A stretch of 64,000 bases of DNA from Entamoeba histolytica HM-1:IMSS (GCF_000208925.1 NW_001914873.1:62001-126000), one strand, 5' to 3'. Counted from the first letter of the stretch, positions 11,287-22,254 are shown. Notes: a model not told the origin generated them from the letters alone. Numbers and translations: made by a program.

Positions 11287-11386
11287 NNNNNNNNNNNNNN
11301 NNNNNNNNNNNNNNNNNNNNNNNNNNNNNNNNNNNNNNNNNNNNNNNNNNNNNNNNNNNNNNNNNNNNNNNNNNNNNNNNNNNNNN
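11287..11386. other. Assembly gap (100 N)
   Basis: Exactly 100 Ns, so probably a placeholder length. The missing sequence should include the right end of TIR-element copy 1. Confidence 0.99.
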
Positions 11387-12166
11387 ACAATAATGAATGA
11401 AATGAATAATAATTTCAATTCATGATTCAAATCATTCCTATTTTAAGAATATATTCATCATTTATTGATTAATTTATTTGATTATTCATTTTAATTTTCT
11501 ATTTTATTATAGTCACATGTTTTGTCCTTGTTTTCTTTTAGTTCTATTTATTGTTTTTTCAAGAAAGTAAACAAAGGTGTTGAAATTGTTTATAATAAGA
11601 TAAATTAAACAGTATATTTTGTATTTAACTTAACATTTGAAAATGTTTTGATGAAATTTCATATGCTTATTTTCAGTAATAAAACCATTGATGTAATATA
11701 AGTATCATAACCACTTTATTTTTATTTTCTTCATGCAGTTTCCTTTTCTTATATTTTTAATCCAGTAAATTTCATTTTTACCAACATGTAATGAATGTTC
11801 TTCATGGATTATCATATAATTGTTTCATTAATCAATTCTCAAAATGTATTAAATAATATAACTATAAAACAATAAATGTTTCATTTTCTGTTACTTGATT
11901 ATTCAATTAACATTCCAATATTGTTTCAATTAACAATGAATAATAAATTAATAAGAATATTATACATTGTTATTTAACAAATTCATTCAAAATAAATATT
12001 AAACATTGAATCACATTTCTTGTATATTGAGAATAATAATAATAAAGTTGAACATTTTATTATTTTAATTGAATGATTTATTAATCATTTCATGTTTTAA
12101 TTCGTTTTATTTGAATTAATGATAATAAATAATTTCATTTTGATTATTTCTATAATATATTATTTT
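11387..12166. other. Gene-free AT-rich spacer between two element copies
   Basis: About 780 bp between the gap and the inverted element copy 2. I see no ORF, RNA gene or internal repeat beyond polyA/polyT runs. Confidence 0.6.
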
Positions 12167-13221
12167 GTTTACGAAAATTAGCAAAGAAATAATGCATCTA
12201 AATAATTTAAAAAAAAAGAAAAAAAATGCAAAAAAATTTGCTCCATAGAATATTCCATTTATTATATTTTGCTCATAAAATAAAAATAAAAAATAAAAAA
12301 TATGATAAATATACAATCTGTATATATTTATGTTTATATTTTATTATCAATTGTATTCATTTTGTATGAAATATTAATGAAATAGATGATTTGATGAATC
12401 ATATTTAATTGTTTGTATTTTTTTATTATGTTATTATATATTTATTTTTATATATTTATATCTTATTTTTATATATTTATTTCTCTGTTTATATTATGTA
12501 TATCATTGTATTATTCTTATTATCTATATATTATTATATTATTCTTATTTTATTATTTTTATGTTTATATTATTTAAAATTTCTTATTTATATTCTTTTA
12601 TATTTAGTTGTATTAGATTATTTGAATATTCATCTTTATCATTTTATATTCTTATCATTTATATCTATTTTCAATTTATATTTATTCTCTTTTGATTTAT
12701 ATTAATATTAATTTTGATTTTATACTTTTTATTTATTATTATATCATTGATTATCATTTCTCCTTTTATTTATCATTTATTCTTGTTATTCTTTTGTTTT
12801 ATATTCTATATCATATATTCATATCATATTCATTTATATTTTATCACATGTTACATATTATAATAACATAACACATATGATTGAATATATAATAAACATC
12901 ATGATGTAATTATACATATAAATAATAACATAAAAATAATAAAATATTTTTCATTAATAAAACAATGCCAATTATTTTACACAATTGAATTAGACACTTT
13001 TTATTTCATATTTCTAATTTTTACAATAAAAATACACTTTTTATTTCATTCTTTTCTTCTTTTATTATCTCATTATTTCATTACTTTTTATCTTCTCTCT
13101 TTTTATCTTCTCTTTTTTCTACTTTTATTCTTTCTTCATTTACTTCTACTTCTTACTTTATTTTTATTCTTTTATATCTTTCTTTCTCTTCATTTTCCAT
13201 TATTTGTTTTTTTTCGTTGCC
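12167..13221 (-). mobile_element. TIR element, copy 2, inverted and internally deleted
   Basis: The same family in reverse orientation. Its left edge reads GTTTACGAAAATTAGCAAA (12167) and its right edge is the complement of GGCAACG (13215-13221). Positions 12167 to about 13060 match the reverse complement of about 39240-40119, and about 13061-13221 match the reverse complement of about 38182-38345, so roughly 890 bp of the interior are missing. At 1055 bp it looks like an internal-deletion derivative. No clear target-site duplication is visible in the flanks (TATTATTTT before, TTGACATTC after). Confidence 0.7.
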
Positions 13222-15157
13222 TTGACATTCTATTTATTCTCATTTTTTCTTATTCATTTTCTTTTCATATTACTGTTTATTCGCTTTTTCATTTCATTTC
13301 TTTTATTATTCTTATTATACATCTTATTAATACCCACATTCATTATCTTCTATACTCTTGAATATTCATTTCTTGCATTCTGTTATTTACAAAATCAAAA
13401 AAAAAAAATGTTAATCAATAATAATGATAACATTTTTGATGTACTGCTTGTATTGAAAAGGACTTAATAAAATTAAAAGAAAGAATAAAAAGAATAACAA
13501 CAAATAAAGTACTTAATTCTTTTTTTGAAGGGTTAAAACAAAGTATCATTTATATTATTTAATGAACAGATAGTATTAAATAAAATCACTAATTTACATT
13601 GTTATACCATTCATTATTTATTAACCTTCTATTTCTTCTCATTATCTAGTCATTAAAATATAACAATAAAAATATGTTAAATAGTTAAATAATTAACAAC
13701 TAATCAATTTTAGTTTCTGTTCTTCTTCCATATTCATGGATATAACTTCTTCTACTGTAACTATTAGACTTTAAGTTAGAAAAGATTTGATGTCAAACTT
13801 AAACTAAATTAATGAAATAGATAACAGTAATAAGAAAATAATCTACTATTAGAATAATGTTTTGATAGTGAAAATTCTTGTATCTTAATTCATATAAATA
13901 ATATTTATTCAGTCGCTCTGCAACCAATTGTAGGTTTTATACAGACTAACCTTTTATTATCTATGTTTGTACTATTTATCTATCTCTTAATGCAACTCAC
14001 TTATTTGATTAAACCAACAGTTTATTCAATACATATATTATCATTTTAAAGCAAACATAACTCAATTAATCATTACCATACAATTTCTTACGTTTTTTTT
14101 TTCACATTTTCTATAAAACAAATATTTGCAATTGATAGTGACTTTTATTACATTGTAGGTTTGTATCACTATTTTATTCTATGAATTAACTACTTCCCAT
14201 ATAATCAGATAAGTACCATACATTTTTATATTCTTTTTTTCAGATTTATGTTTATTAGTATATCAAAGAAAATACAAAAGTAAATGTTAGCGTCATTCTA
14301 TGAACTGTTTTAATGTGAAATGAACAATACACTAACAGGAATTAATGCTACAATGTTATGAAACATGGAAAATATTGAGTTTGTTAAAATTAACAACTCA
14401 GTAATCAGAACGAATAGAACAACTCTATTGAATATTTCTTTTCTTGAAATAGTTTAATGTCATTAAAACATCATATGTGTTATTTTCGTTATTATATTAT
14501 TGATTAATTACTGAATCTAACATATAAATTAACATAATTTAGAGTATCAATAAGTAGTAGTTTGGAATGGTTAACATGAAATTTACCTAATCAAGTGGAA
14601 TATAAAATACATAATATTAAAAATATTAAATAAAGAGTTTTAAACAGTATTGATTGTTATTTAACTCAATTATATGTATGAACGTTTAGATAGGAAATGA
14701 TTTTACAATAAAATGAACAAAAAACAAACATAATGGAGTGAGGAACATACCAAATTATAGTAGTACAACCTTCCTTATGTTTGAATGACAATGAGAATAT
14801 ACTTCTAAAAAAAGATGTTGGTGTTAATTAAATAGTTGGAAAAAAGTGTAATTTTAATTGATATTATTGACAGGAATTGTTATTTTTTATAAATTTAGAA
14901 ATAATACAAACCAACTTGTTAAGTTTTATTCCTTAATTCTCTTTTTTAATTAACAATGAAATAAAATGAAGGTGTATTATTTTCATTGAGCAAATGAGAG
15001 ATTTTCATACTAATGAAATTAAAGTTTAATGTATGAAAGTCAAGATAGAATGAGAATAGAAACTATAACACAAAATCATTTTTTTAACAAAAAAAATTAT
15101 AATAAAATTATTATAAAGAAGTTATTTTGATTGACAAAAACTAAAATACAACAAAAC
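13222..15157. other. Gene-free region upstream of phosphofructokinase
   Basis: About 1.9 kb, less extremely biased than the element DNA but without a convincing ORF. The last 100 bases before the ATG form the phosphofructokinase promoter. No RNA gene was recognised. Confidence 0.55.
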
Positions 15158-16468
15158 ATGTCAGTTAAAAGAAGAGACCATATATTAATTCCTAAAAACC
15201 CAGACGCACCACTTCCTTCATTAAAAATAGAAGAAGTTGGAGAATGTACTATTGACAATATTTATGCATCACCAGAACCATTTGTTAATGGTATGACAAT
15301 GAAATTATCAGCAGTCAAAAATCATGGAATAGAAAGAGATAGTGGAGAAGTAGAACTAGCAGGACCAATGGAAAAGATATTTTACAATCCTGAAACAACA
15401 AAAGTTGCCATTGTAACATGTGGAGGGTTATGTCCAGGATTAAATAATGTTATCAGGGGGTTAGTATTGAATTTATATAATCGTTACCATGTAAACAATA
15501 TTTTTGGACTAAGATGGGGATATGAAGGACTTGTTCCAGAATTGTCTGAAGTACAAAGACTAACACCAGAAATAGTTAGTGATATTCATCAAAAAGGAGG
15601 AAGTATATTAGGAACTTCAAGAGGGGCACAAAGTCCAGAGGTTATGGCACAATTTCTTATAGACAATAACTTTAATATTTTGTTTACACTAGGAGGAGAT
15701 GGTACATTAAGAGGAGCAAATGCAATCAATAAAGAATTAAGAAGAAGAAAAGTTCCAATTACCGTTGTTGGTATTCCTAAAACAATTGATAATGATATTT
15801 GTTATACTGATTCTACATTTGGATTTCAAACAGCTGTTGGACTTTCACAAGAAGCTATTAATGCTGTTCATAGTGAAGCAAAATCAGCAAAGAATGGGAT
15901 TGGAATAGTTAGATTAATGGGTAGAGATGCTGGATTTATTGCATTATATGCATCATTAGCTAATGGTGATGCTAATTTAGTATTAATTCCAGAGATTGAT
16001 ATTCCAATTACACAAATCTGTGAATTTGTTGGTAAAAGAATAATGTCAAAAGGACATGTTGTTATTGTAGTAGCAGAAGGTGCATTACAAAATCAAAAAC
16101 CTAAAGATCTTGATTTAGGAACAGATAAATCAGGAAATATTCTTCATTGGGATTCAATCAATTATTTGAGAGATTCTATTACAAAGTATTTAAAGTCTAT
16201 TGGAATTGAAGAACATACAATTAAATTTGTTGATCCTTCATATATGATTAGATCAGCTCCTTGTAGTGCTGCTGATGCCCATTTTTGTATGTGTTTAGCT
16301 AATGCAGCAGTTCATGTAGCTATGGCAGGAAAAACAGGATTAGTTATTTGTCATCACCATAATAATTTTGTTTCAGTACCAATTGATAGAACTAGTTATT
16401 ATATTAAACGAGTTAATACCGATGGACCATTATATACTATGATGACAGCTATTGAAAAGCCAAAGTAA
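15158..16468 (+). CDS. PFK: Phosphofructokinase, 48-kDa type, probably ATP-dependent
   Basis: Phosphorylates fructose 6-phosphate at C1 in glycolysis, in the cytosol. Group II/III-type PFK of 436 residues from the ATG at 15158; the reading frame is also open upstream through a TTG at 15131, but ATG is the sensible start. The phosphoryl-donor loop reads GGDG (179-182), with Gly where pyrophosphate-using enzymes have Asp (GGDD). PKTIDND (207-213), GRDAGFIAL and the substrate-site residues are present. Established knowledge: E. histolytica has a major 60-kDa PPi-PFK and a minor 48-kDa PFK that prefers ATP; length and motif fit the latter. A label of pyrophosphate-dependent enzyme would be questionable. 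Confidence 0.95.
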   Translation: MSVKRRDHILIPKNPDAPLPSLKIEEVGECTIDNIYASPEPFVNGMTMKLSAVKNHGIERDSGEVELAGPMEKIFYNPETTKVAIVTCGGLCPGLNNVIRGLVLNLYNRYHVNNIFGLRWGYEGLVPELSEVQRLTPEIVSDIHQKGGSILGTSRGAQSPEVMAQFLIDNNFNILFTLGGDGTLRGANAINKELRRRKVPITVVGIPKTIDNDICYTDSTFGFQTAVGLSQEAINAVHSEAKSAKNGIGIVRLMGRDAGFIALYASLANGDANLVLIPEIDIPITQICEFVGKRIMSKGHVVIVVAEGALQNQKPKDLDLGTDKSGNILHWDSINYLRDSITKYLKSIGIEEHTIKFVDPSYMIRSAPCSAADAHFCMCLANAAVHVAMAGKTGLVICHHHNNFVSVPIDRTSYYIKRVNTDGPLYTMMTAIEKPK

Positions 16469-16595
16469 ATCAATAAAATTACATAATAAATTTTTGTCTA
16501 AACTTCTTATTTATGAATCTTAAAATCTTATTATTTCATTAATTAAAATAAAAAAAAATTACAAAAGAAGAAAATTATAAATTATTATTTAAAAA

Positions 16596-18401
16596 TTAGT
16601 TTTGTTTGTACACAAATTCTTCATCTTCATCATAACCAAAAGATAATTGAGGTAAAATTTTCATTAATGTTGGTTTATCTATTCCACAAATACTAAGAAT
16701 ATCATCAAATTGAATAACATCTTTACATTCAGCAATTAATTCATTAGTTAAATATTCTCGTACTTTTCTAGCAATATCAGTTGTTATATTTCCTTCCCAA
16801 TTTTCATCAAAATGAGCATAGAAAATAAGTTGAACAGCAACTTGAGCATCTATTTCATCAATTGTATCACTCCCACGAATTCTAGCATGTGCCTCAGCAA
16901 GTCTAATCAAAGAATCAAGAGCACGAGCAGTAATAGGAAGAGTTTTAATTTTAAAATTATGTTTAATTCTTTTTAATCTTTCATTTTCTCTTAATTTAAC
17001 ATAAGCATCTGCTATAGTTTCACTAGCAGATTCACTTAAAGAAGGTGTTGGGAGATTTCTAGCATAAGTAACATATTTTTTAATGAATTTATTAGTAAAT
17101 AATTTTTCTCCTTCATACAAAGACGTATCTTGATAAACAGGTGCATCTCCAATTTTTTCTCTTTCAGCGTCTACTAATGCTAATACATTAACTTCATCAT
17201 CTCCACGTTGTTCAGTTAGTGCATCAAAATGTCTATGCATTTTTAAAACATGTTGTGATAATCTTCTGTCAAGTTCTTCAGTAGAAGAGTCTAAAATAAT
17301 AAAAATAAGATCAAACCGAGATAATAATGATTCAGGAAAATAAAGATTTTCCATAGGTGATTTTTTGACATCATAATTTCCATTTGATGGATTTGCTGCT
17401 GCAAGAATTGAACATCTTGCATTTAATGCTGTATGGATACCAGCTTTTTGAACTGTTACAGTTTGTTGTTCCATTACTTCATGCATTGCTGCTCGATCTT
17501 CAATAGACATTTTATCAAATTCATCAACACAAACAATTCCTCTATCAGCTAATACCATTGCTCCTGCTTCTAATGTACGTTGATTAGTATCTGGATCATT
17601 AACAACAGCAGCAGTTAATCCAACTCCAGTTGCACCTCTTCCATTAGTAGAAACAGCTAATGGTGCAATACTCATAACATATCTAAGTAATTGTGATTTA
17701 GCAGTAGATGGATCACCACATAACATTACATGGATATCACCTCTAACTCTTGACCTTAAACGAATTTTAGGTGTTGCACCAACTAACATTAAAAGAATTG
17801 CTTTTTTAACATCTGAATGTCCATAAATACTAGGTGCTATTGATTTTGACAAAAGATTAATTGGATTTTCTTCTTTCATAACTTTTTTAATATTTTCTTT
17901 ATCAATCTCAGTTAATTCAGGTCCTTCTGATTGTAATGTATTAATATTTTCTGCTTCTAAAACAACTTTAAATGTAGATGAATGATTAGGTCCAGCTAAT
18001 GCTTTTAATGTTCCATTAATGATAACTCTATCTCCTGGTTTACCTTTATCTACTAATTGGTCTAATAAAATTACAATAACAGACCTTGGCATTTGACCTG
18101 TTGGTGCACTCTCAGGCATTTCTTGTACAACTAATGTTTGAAAATCCTTATAAGTAGATAGTCCTGGTTCAAGTTCTAAAGGTTTTCCATCAGGAGTTTT
18201 TGATGATAATTTAACCATTACATCAGCATGAGATAAATCTCTTGCATGAGTAGAATAATCTAATGGACAAAATTGAACAGCAGTTTGAAGTAAAGGACGA
18301 ATTTGAGATGATTTTGTAATAATTCCTTGAACAGCAACTTTTTGTTGAAGAATGGAAGCTGTGATATTTCTTGGTGTGATATGATGAATATGACCTTCCA
18401 T
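16596..18401 (-). CDS. MCM3: MCM3 replicative helicase subunit, short N-terminus
   Basis: Subunit of the MCM2-7 helicase that unwinds DNA at nuclear replication forks. The AAA+ core has Walker A GDPSTAKSQ (229-237), Walker B VDEFDK (292-297) and arginine finger SRFD (361-364). ATGVGLTAAV and VLADRGIVCVDEFDKM match MCM3 better than other MCMs, as does the N-terminal ITPRNITASILQQKVAVQGI segment. At 601 residues it is about 200 shorter than typical MCM3: it begins inside the OB-fold region, lacking the first helical N-domain (about 100 residues), and has a brief C-terminus. Only about 120 bp separate its start from the kinase gene stop, so a hidden 5' exon is unlikely. The start is the first ATG. 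Confidence 0.95.
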   Translation of the reverse strand: MEGHIHHITPRNITASILQQKVAVQGIITKSSQIRPLLQTAVQFCPLDYSTHARDLSHADVMVKLSSKTPDGKPLELEPGLSTYKDFQTLVVQEMPESAPTGQMPRSVIVILLDQLVDKGKPGDRVIINGTLKALAGPNHSSTFKVVLEAENINTLQSEGPELTEIDKENIKKVMKEENPINLLSKSIAPSIYGHSDVKKAILLMLVGATPKIRLRSRVRGDIHVMLCGDPSTAKSQLLRYVMSIAPLAVSTNGRGATGVGLTAAVVNDPDTNQRTLEAGAMVLADRGIVCVDEFDKMSIEDRAAMHEVMEQQTVTVQKAGIHTALNARCSILAAANPSNGNYDVKKSPMENLYFPESLLSRFDLIFIILDSSTEELDRRLSQHVLKMHRHFDALTEQRGDDEVNVLALVDAEREKIGDAPVYQDTSLYEGEKLFTNKFIKKYVTYARNLPTPSLSESASETIADAYVKLRENERLKRIKHNFKIKTLPITARALDSLIRLAEAHARIRGSDTIDEIDAQVAVQLIFYAHFDENWEGNITTDIARKVREYLTNELIAECKDVIQFDDILSICGIDKPTLMKILPQLSFGYDEDEEFVYKQN

Positions 18402-18522
18402 TTTATTTCTTTTTAAGTTTTCTTTAAAATAAAAAAATCAATGTCTGGCTTTTATTATTAAAAGAGAAAAGAAGTAATGTGTAATAATTTCTTCAAGACT
18501 TTAATTTACTAAATTTAACAAA

Positions 18523-20464
18523 TTAAATACCTACTTTCATTCCTCTTTGTTTAATGATAGACCCATCAGCTTGTTTCAGGAATGGATGTTCAAGTAATTG
18601 TGTTGCTGACCATCTTTCTTCTGGATTAAAGAAAAAGCATTTCTTAAGAAAATCAACAAGTTCAGGAGGTGCTTTAGATGGATTTCTTAATCCAGGTGCA
18701 CCAACTGTAGCTGTTTTAAAAAGACCTTTAAACATTCCTAATTCTCTATAAGGTGGTGATCCTTCAAATAATTCTTGTGCTACACATCCAATACTCCAAA
18801 TATCAACTTTTTCATTATATGGAATTTGTTTAATAACTTCTGGTGCCATATATGCTTTAGATCCAGCTCTATTTGATGGTTTAGAATTAATTCTTACAAC
18901 TAATCCAAAGTCAATCACTTTAATTTCAAAATTTTGTTTTAACATAATATTAGCTGTTTTAATATCTCTATGAATAAATCCTTCTTCATGAATATATTTC
19001 AATGCCTTTAATGTTTCTAGTAATAAAAATGCTGTGTCAGCATCTTGAAATGGTCTCATTCTATTTTTCAATAATGTTTTTAATGTTCCAAGAGAACAAT
19101 ATTCCATTCCAATATATACCTGATTATTATATAACCAACACCCTTCAAATCCAACAATATTTGGATGTTTCCAATTACTTAAACGTGCAACTTCTGCTCC
19201 AATTTTTGTATATCTTTCATCTACAGAATGTTTTAGCATTTTTAAAGCAATTGGTTTACCATCTTCTATTCTTTGTGCACAAAATACTTCACCAAATCCA
19301 CCTTTTCCAATAGAAACAAGATTTGTAAAATATTTATGTGGGTCTTCTGTTTTACAATATCTTAATAAATCATCTTCTTCTGGTGGAGGTTCTTTTTTTG
19401 GTTTTTCAATATGAGCTTGTGGATGTTCAATTTTTTGTTGAAGTTGTCTTTTCTCTGTAACCGTAGCATATCTTTTCTTTGTTTGTGATCGAAGAATTTC
19501 ACATAATGTATCAAAATGTTTTTCACATTCTTCTGGATATAAATTATTTTTATTACATAATTCACGACAAGTAGGTGTTAAATCTGCTAATTTTCCACTA
19601 AAAAAATCTTTTACTATCATTGTTTGTGGTTTATGATAATATTGTTGACATTTTTTACAAAGTGTTTCAACTTCATTACATTCTTCTTCTGTTTCAAATC
19701 TTAAATAAACCCGTCTGATAACACATTGGAAAATTAAAATAAGTCGTTGATGTTTAGTAATTTCAACGTTATCACTAAATGGTAATATAGTTAATGGAAT
19801 TTCTCCATTTACTGCATATAATGCAATTAATCCATTATAAATATTTAATGACCTTCTTGCCCAAAATGTTTTACCATGTTTTTTACATGAAACCATTTTT
19901 ACTAAATGACAATACTATATCATAAATTTTAATTTCTTTTTTGTTTTTAACAAATCTTTTATATTCTTGTAATCAAAATAAGGAATTATTAATGAACAAA
20001 AAAAAAAAATTCAACAATAAAATAAGAAGAAAAAAAAAATAACAAACATCTTGAAGGAAATCTTCTTTGAATAAGATTGAATTGTTATCAGTTGTTATAG
20101 TTCGAAGAATCTCAAATAATGAATTAAAATCACTTTCATTTTGCATTAATAATAAAATTGATGGTTGTTCACATAATGTTAATTTCATTTTAAATTGAGT
20201 TGGACTTGAACATACAGTAACTGTATTTAATGAAGTAAATGGATATTCCTCACGTACTTTTCCATGTCTAATAAGTTTAAATCTTCTTTCTACAAAATTA
20301 ACAACAGCCATTCTATATTCCATTGTCTCATCTTCACGTAACCCAACAGCAAGGTCAAAGTAAATCATTTCTAAAGGGGTTTTATCTTCTTGTTTTGTTG
20401 CAAGATATTCTCTAAGAATTTCTTGAGACTTTTCATCGAGTTTTGCTGGAACTTCGTCCGCCAT
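18523..20464 (-). CDS. Tandem PH-like domains plus STE20/PAK-type protein kinase (two exons)
   Basis: Read as one gene: exon 1 20464-20048 (139 codons), intron 20047-19915 (133 bp, GTTTGT...TATAG), exon 2 19914-18523, giving 602 residues. Exon 1 ends with a PH-like fold (ERRFKLIRHGK to the helix at about 115-128). The junction restores YCHLVKMVSCKKHGKTFWAR, a typical PH start, so a second PH spans about 140-235. The kinase covers about 335-590: GKGGFGEV loop at 342, HRDIKTAN with D456, DFG D474, APE present. It resembles PAK/STE20 group kinases, but no CRIB motif is seen. Role: probably membrane-recruited cytoskeletal signalling. Treating the two halves as separate genes would leave exon 1 with an intron-derived FFFLLILLLNFFF tail. 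Confidence 0.85.
19915..20047 (-). other. Intron of PH-PH-kinase gene
   Basis: Donor GTTTGTTATTT after codon GAT, acceptor TATAG, phase 0. An alternative acceptor 13 bases downstream (TTTAG) would give an immediate TAA, which supports the upstream one. Confidence 0.8.
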
Positions 20465-20726
20465 TAAATGAAGTTGATTTCTTAGTTTTCCACAAAACGA
20501 TAATCAATCTTATTTTTTGATTTTGTTTTTTCTCAAGTCAGATTCAAAAATACAATTTCCATTTCATTTCTATCATATTTCAGGATGACTTGCTAATTAT
20601 TTTACTAAGGAAAAACACAAACCTATAACATTAAGTTGATAATTATAACATAAATAAAAATAAAAATACCATAATTAATACAAAGACAAATAATATAAGA
20701 AGACAAGGAGAAAGAAAATATAAAAG

Positions 20727-20912
20727 TGGTGATTCACAGAATATCCAACTCTATTGCATATTCGCTATTAGTCACCATAGAAGAGTTGTGATTGTTTGAG
20801 CTCGTTTGAATAAGACTTGATGCTTAATAATCCCTGCTTTGTCTCCTTGACGCCTTTGATCTGTCCGTTGGACTAGAGGTCTTTGGCCTATCGAAACACT
20901 GCAATATTTTTA
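20727..20912 (+). ncRNA. Candidate structured RNA, unidentified
   Basis: A patch of balanced base composition inside an AT-rich spacer, with no ORF. A TATAAAAG box lies at 20719-20726 immediately before it. TGGTGAT at 20727-20733 can pair with GTCACCA at 20771-20777. AGAAGA (20779-20784), an H-box-like ANANNA, follows. Two perfect short hairpins are adjacent: GTCC/GGAC around a 3-base loop (20863-20873) and AGGTC/GGCCT around TTT (20877-20889). An ACACTG end-like sequence and a T run follow. It does not match U1, U2, U4, U5, U6, U3, SRP, RNase P or tRNA motifs that I can recall. The strand is inferred from the TATA-like box. The region could instead be an unusual 5' regulatory sequence of UTP18. 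Confidence 0.35.
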
Positions 20913-21013
20913 ATGTTATCCATCGCATAAAAAGGATTTTTTTAGGGTTTTTTAAGAAAAGAAAGATAGAATCGAATTGTGAGAACAAATAATAGTAAAT
21001 TGAATCAAATTGC

Positions 21014-22192
21014 ATGAATCAAGACAAAGATGAGATTGGATTATTTGAAGATAAAAATGAAGAAATTAAAAAAGAAGAAGAGGAAAATGCTTGGGAGGAT
21101 GAAGATGACCAAAATAAAGTAAAAATAGTAACAAGTAAGAGATATGAAGATATTTGGAAAAGAAAAGAGGTTGAAGAAGAATTAGATGAAAATGATAAAA
21201 CATTATTAAAAACTGAAGTTAAACGAGAGAAAAAAGGAAAAAAAATCAATGAGTTAAATTTTGAGTTATTAAGGAATGCAACAATGTTGAGAAAAAGTAA
21301 GGGGATTATTACTGGAACACAATTTTATGATAAAACACCTCTTTTAATGACAAGTGGAAGAGATCAATTTCTTCATTTATTTGCAATGAAAAAAGATAAA
21401 TGTTTTCCTATTGGAGATAGATTACTTGATCAACCAATTGAATTAGCAAAATTTGTTGATGAATCTGTTTTAATGACATTTAATAAACCAAAAGTATCAT
21501 TATATGATATGAATTCACATAAAATAAAAAATATTCCAAAGCTTGATGGATATGATGAAATTGACCTAAATTATTTTACTGTTGGATCACAACATATTTC
21601 ATTTATTAATGATGGTAATCTCAGTTCAATTCTTGTTGACAAAAAATCATTTCAAGTTATTGATGAATTAAAAGGTGCTAGACAAATATTAGGAAGTGTA
21701 TTTCATCCAACTGAAGATGTATATTTAACATCAGGTAATTATGGTACAATTAATATTTGGGACCTTAAAAAGATGAGATGTAGATCATTAGTATATGATG
21801 AAGGTGCAATTAATGTTACTTCTCTAGCAATTTCAAATAATGGAGAATATATTGCATGTGGATCAGATGGAGGAATCGTCAATTTATATGAATGGAAATC
21901 TTTTGAAAAAGATTCTCATCCAAAACCACTTCATACATTTAAGAATCTTGTTAATGATTGTAATCATCTTGTTTTTAGAAATGGTCTTCTTTTAATGTCA
22001 TCTTCAAAAGGAGATAAACAAATAAGAATTGCTAATGTTCAACAAAGAGTTGTTTATTCTAATTTCCCTGGATTTTCTAAGTTTGGAAGAATTCAAGAAA
22101 TAGATCTTTCTCCAAATGCTCGTTATATGGCATTTGGTAATTCAACAGGAAATGTAAGTCTTGTGAAATTAACTGATATGCCTGGTTATTGA
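21014..22192 (+). CDS. UTP18: U3 snoRNP component UTP18, WD40 protein
   Basis: Part of the UtpB module of the small-subunit processome, needed for nucleolar 18S rRNA maturation. The 392-residue protein has an acidic N-terminus with AWEDEDD (about 28-34), as in other Utp18 proteins, then a WD40 propeller. Signature stretches in the last repeats are VYDEGAINVTSLAISNNGEY, ACGSDGGIVNLYEW and VVYSNFPGFSKF, which align closely with animal UTP18 in the same order. It is somewhat shorter than metazoan forms because the N-terminal extension is reduced. Its 3' end nearly meets the convergent Slu7-like gene, with 62 bp between the stops. Confidence 0.9.
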   Translation: MNQDKDEIGLFEDKNEEIKKEEEENAWEDEDDQNKVKIVTSKRYEDIWKRKEVEEELDENDKTLLKTEVKREKKGKKINELNFELLRNATMLRKSKGIITGTQFYDKTPLLMTSGRDQFLHLFAMKKDKCFPIGDRLLDQPIELAKFVDESVLMTFNKPKVSLYDMNSHKIKNIPKLDGYDEIDLNYFTVGSQHISFINDGNLSSILVDKKSFQVIDELKGARQILGSVFHPTEDVYLTSGNYGTINIWDLKKMRCRSLVYDEGAINVTSLAISNNGEYIACGSDGGIVNLYEWKSFEKDSHPKPLHTFKNLVNDCNHLVFRNGLLLMSSSKGDKQIRIANVQQRVVYSNFPGFSKFGRIQEIDLSPNARYMAFGNSTGNVSLVKLTDMPGY

Positions 22193-22254
22193 TTGTTTTG
22201 TTGCGTTTTTGTTTATTTTTTCATTAAAATAAATAACATACAATTTCATTCAAT

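Noticed and set aside
9361..13467. Many AT-rich ORFs of 60-100 codons made of Phe, Tyr, Ile, Leu, Ser
   Set aside because: They are translations of polyT-rich element DNA, occur in overlapping frames and both strands, and show no domain or codon structure.
19973..20047. Hydrophobic C-terminal tail on the exon 1 ORF, resembling a membrane anchor
   Set aside because: It is encoded by the intron starting GTTTGT; splicing removes it.
20941..20960. TTTTTTTAGGGTTTTTT as telomere-like sequence
   Set aside because: A single occurrence in an A/T-rich promoter region; no repeat array.
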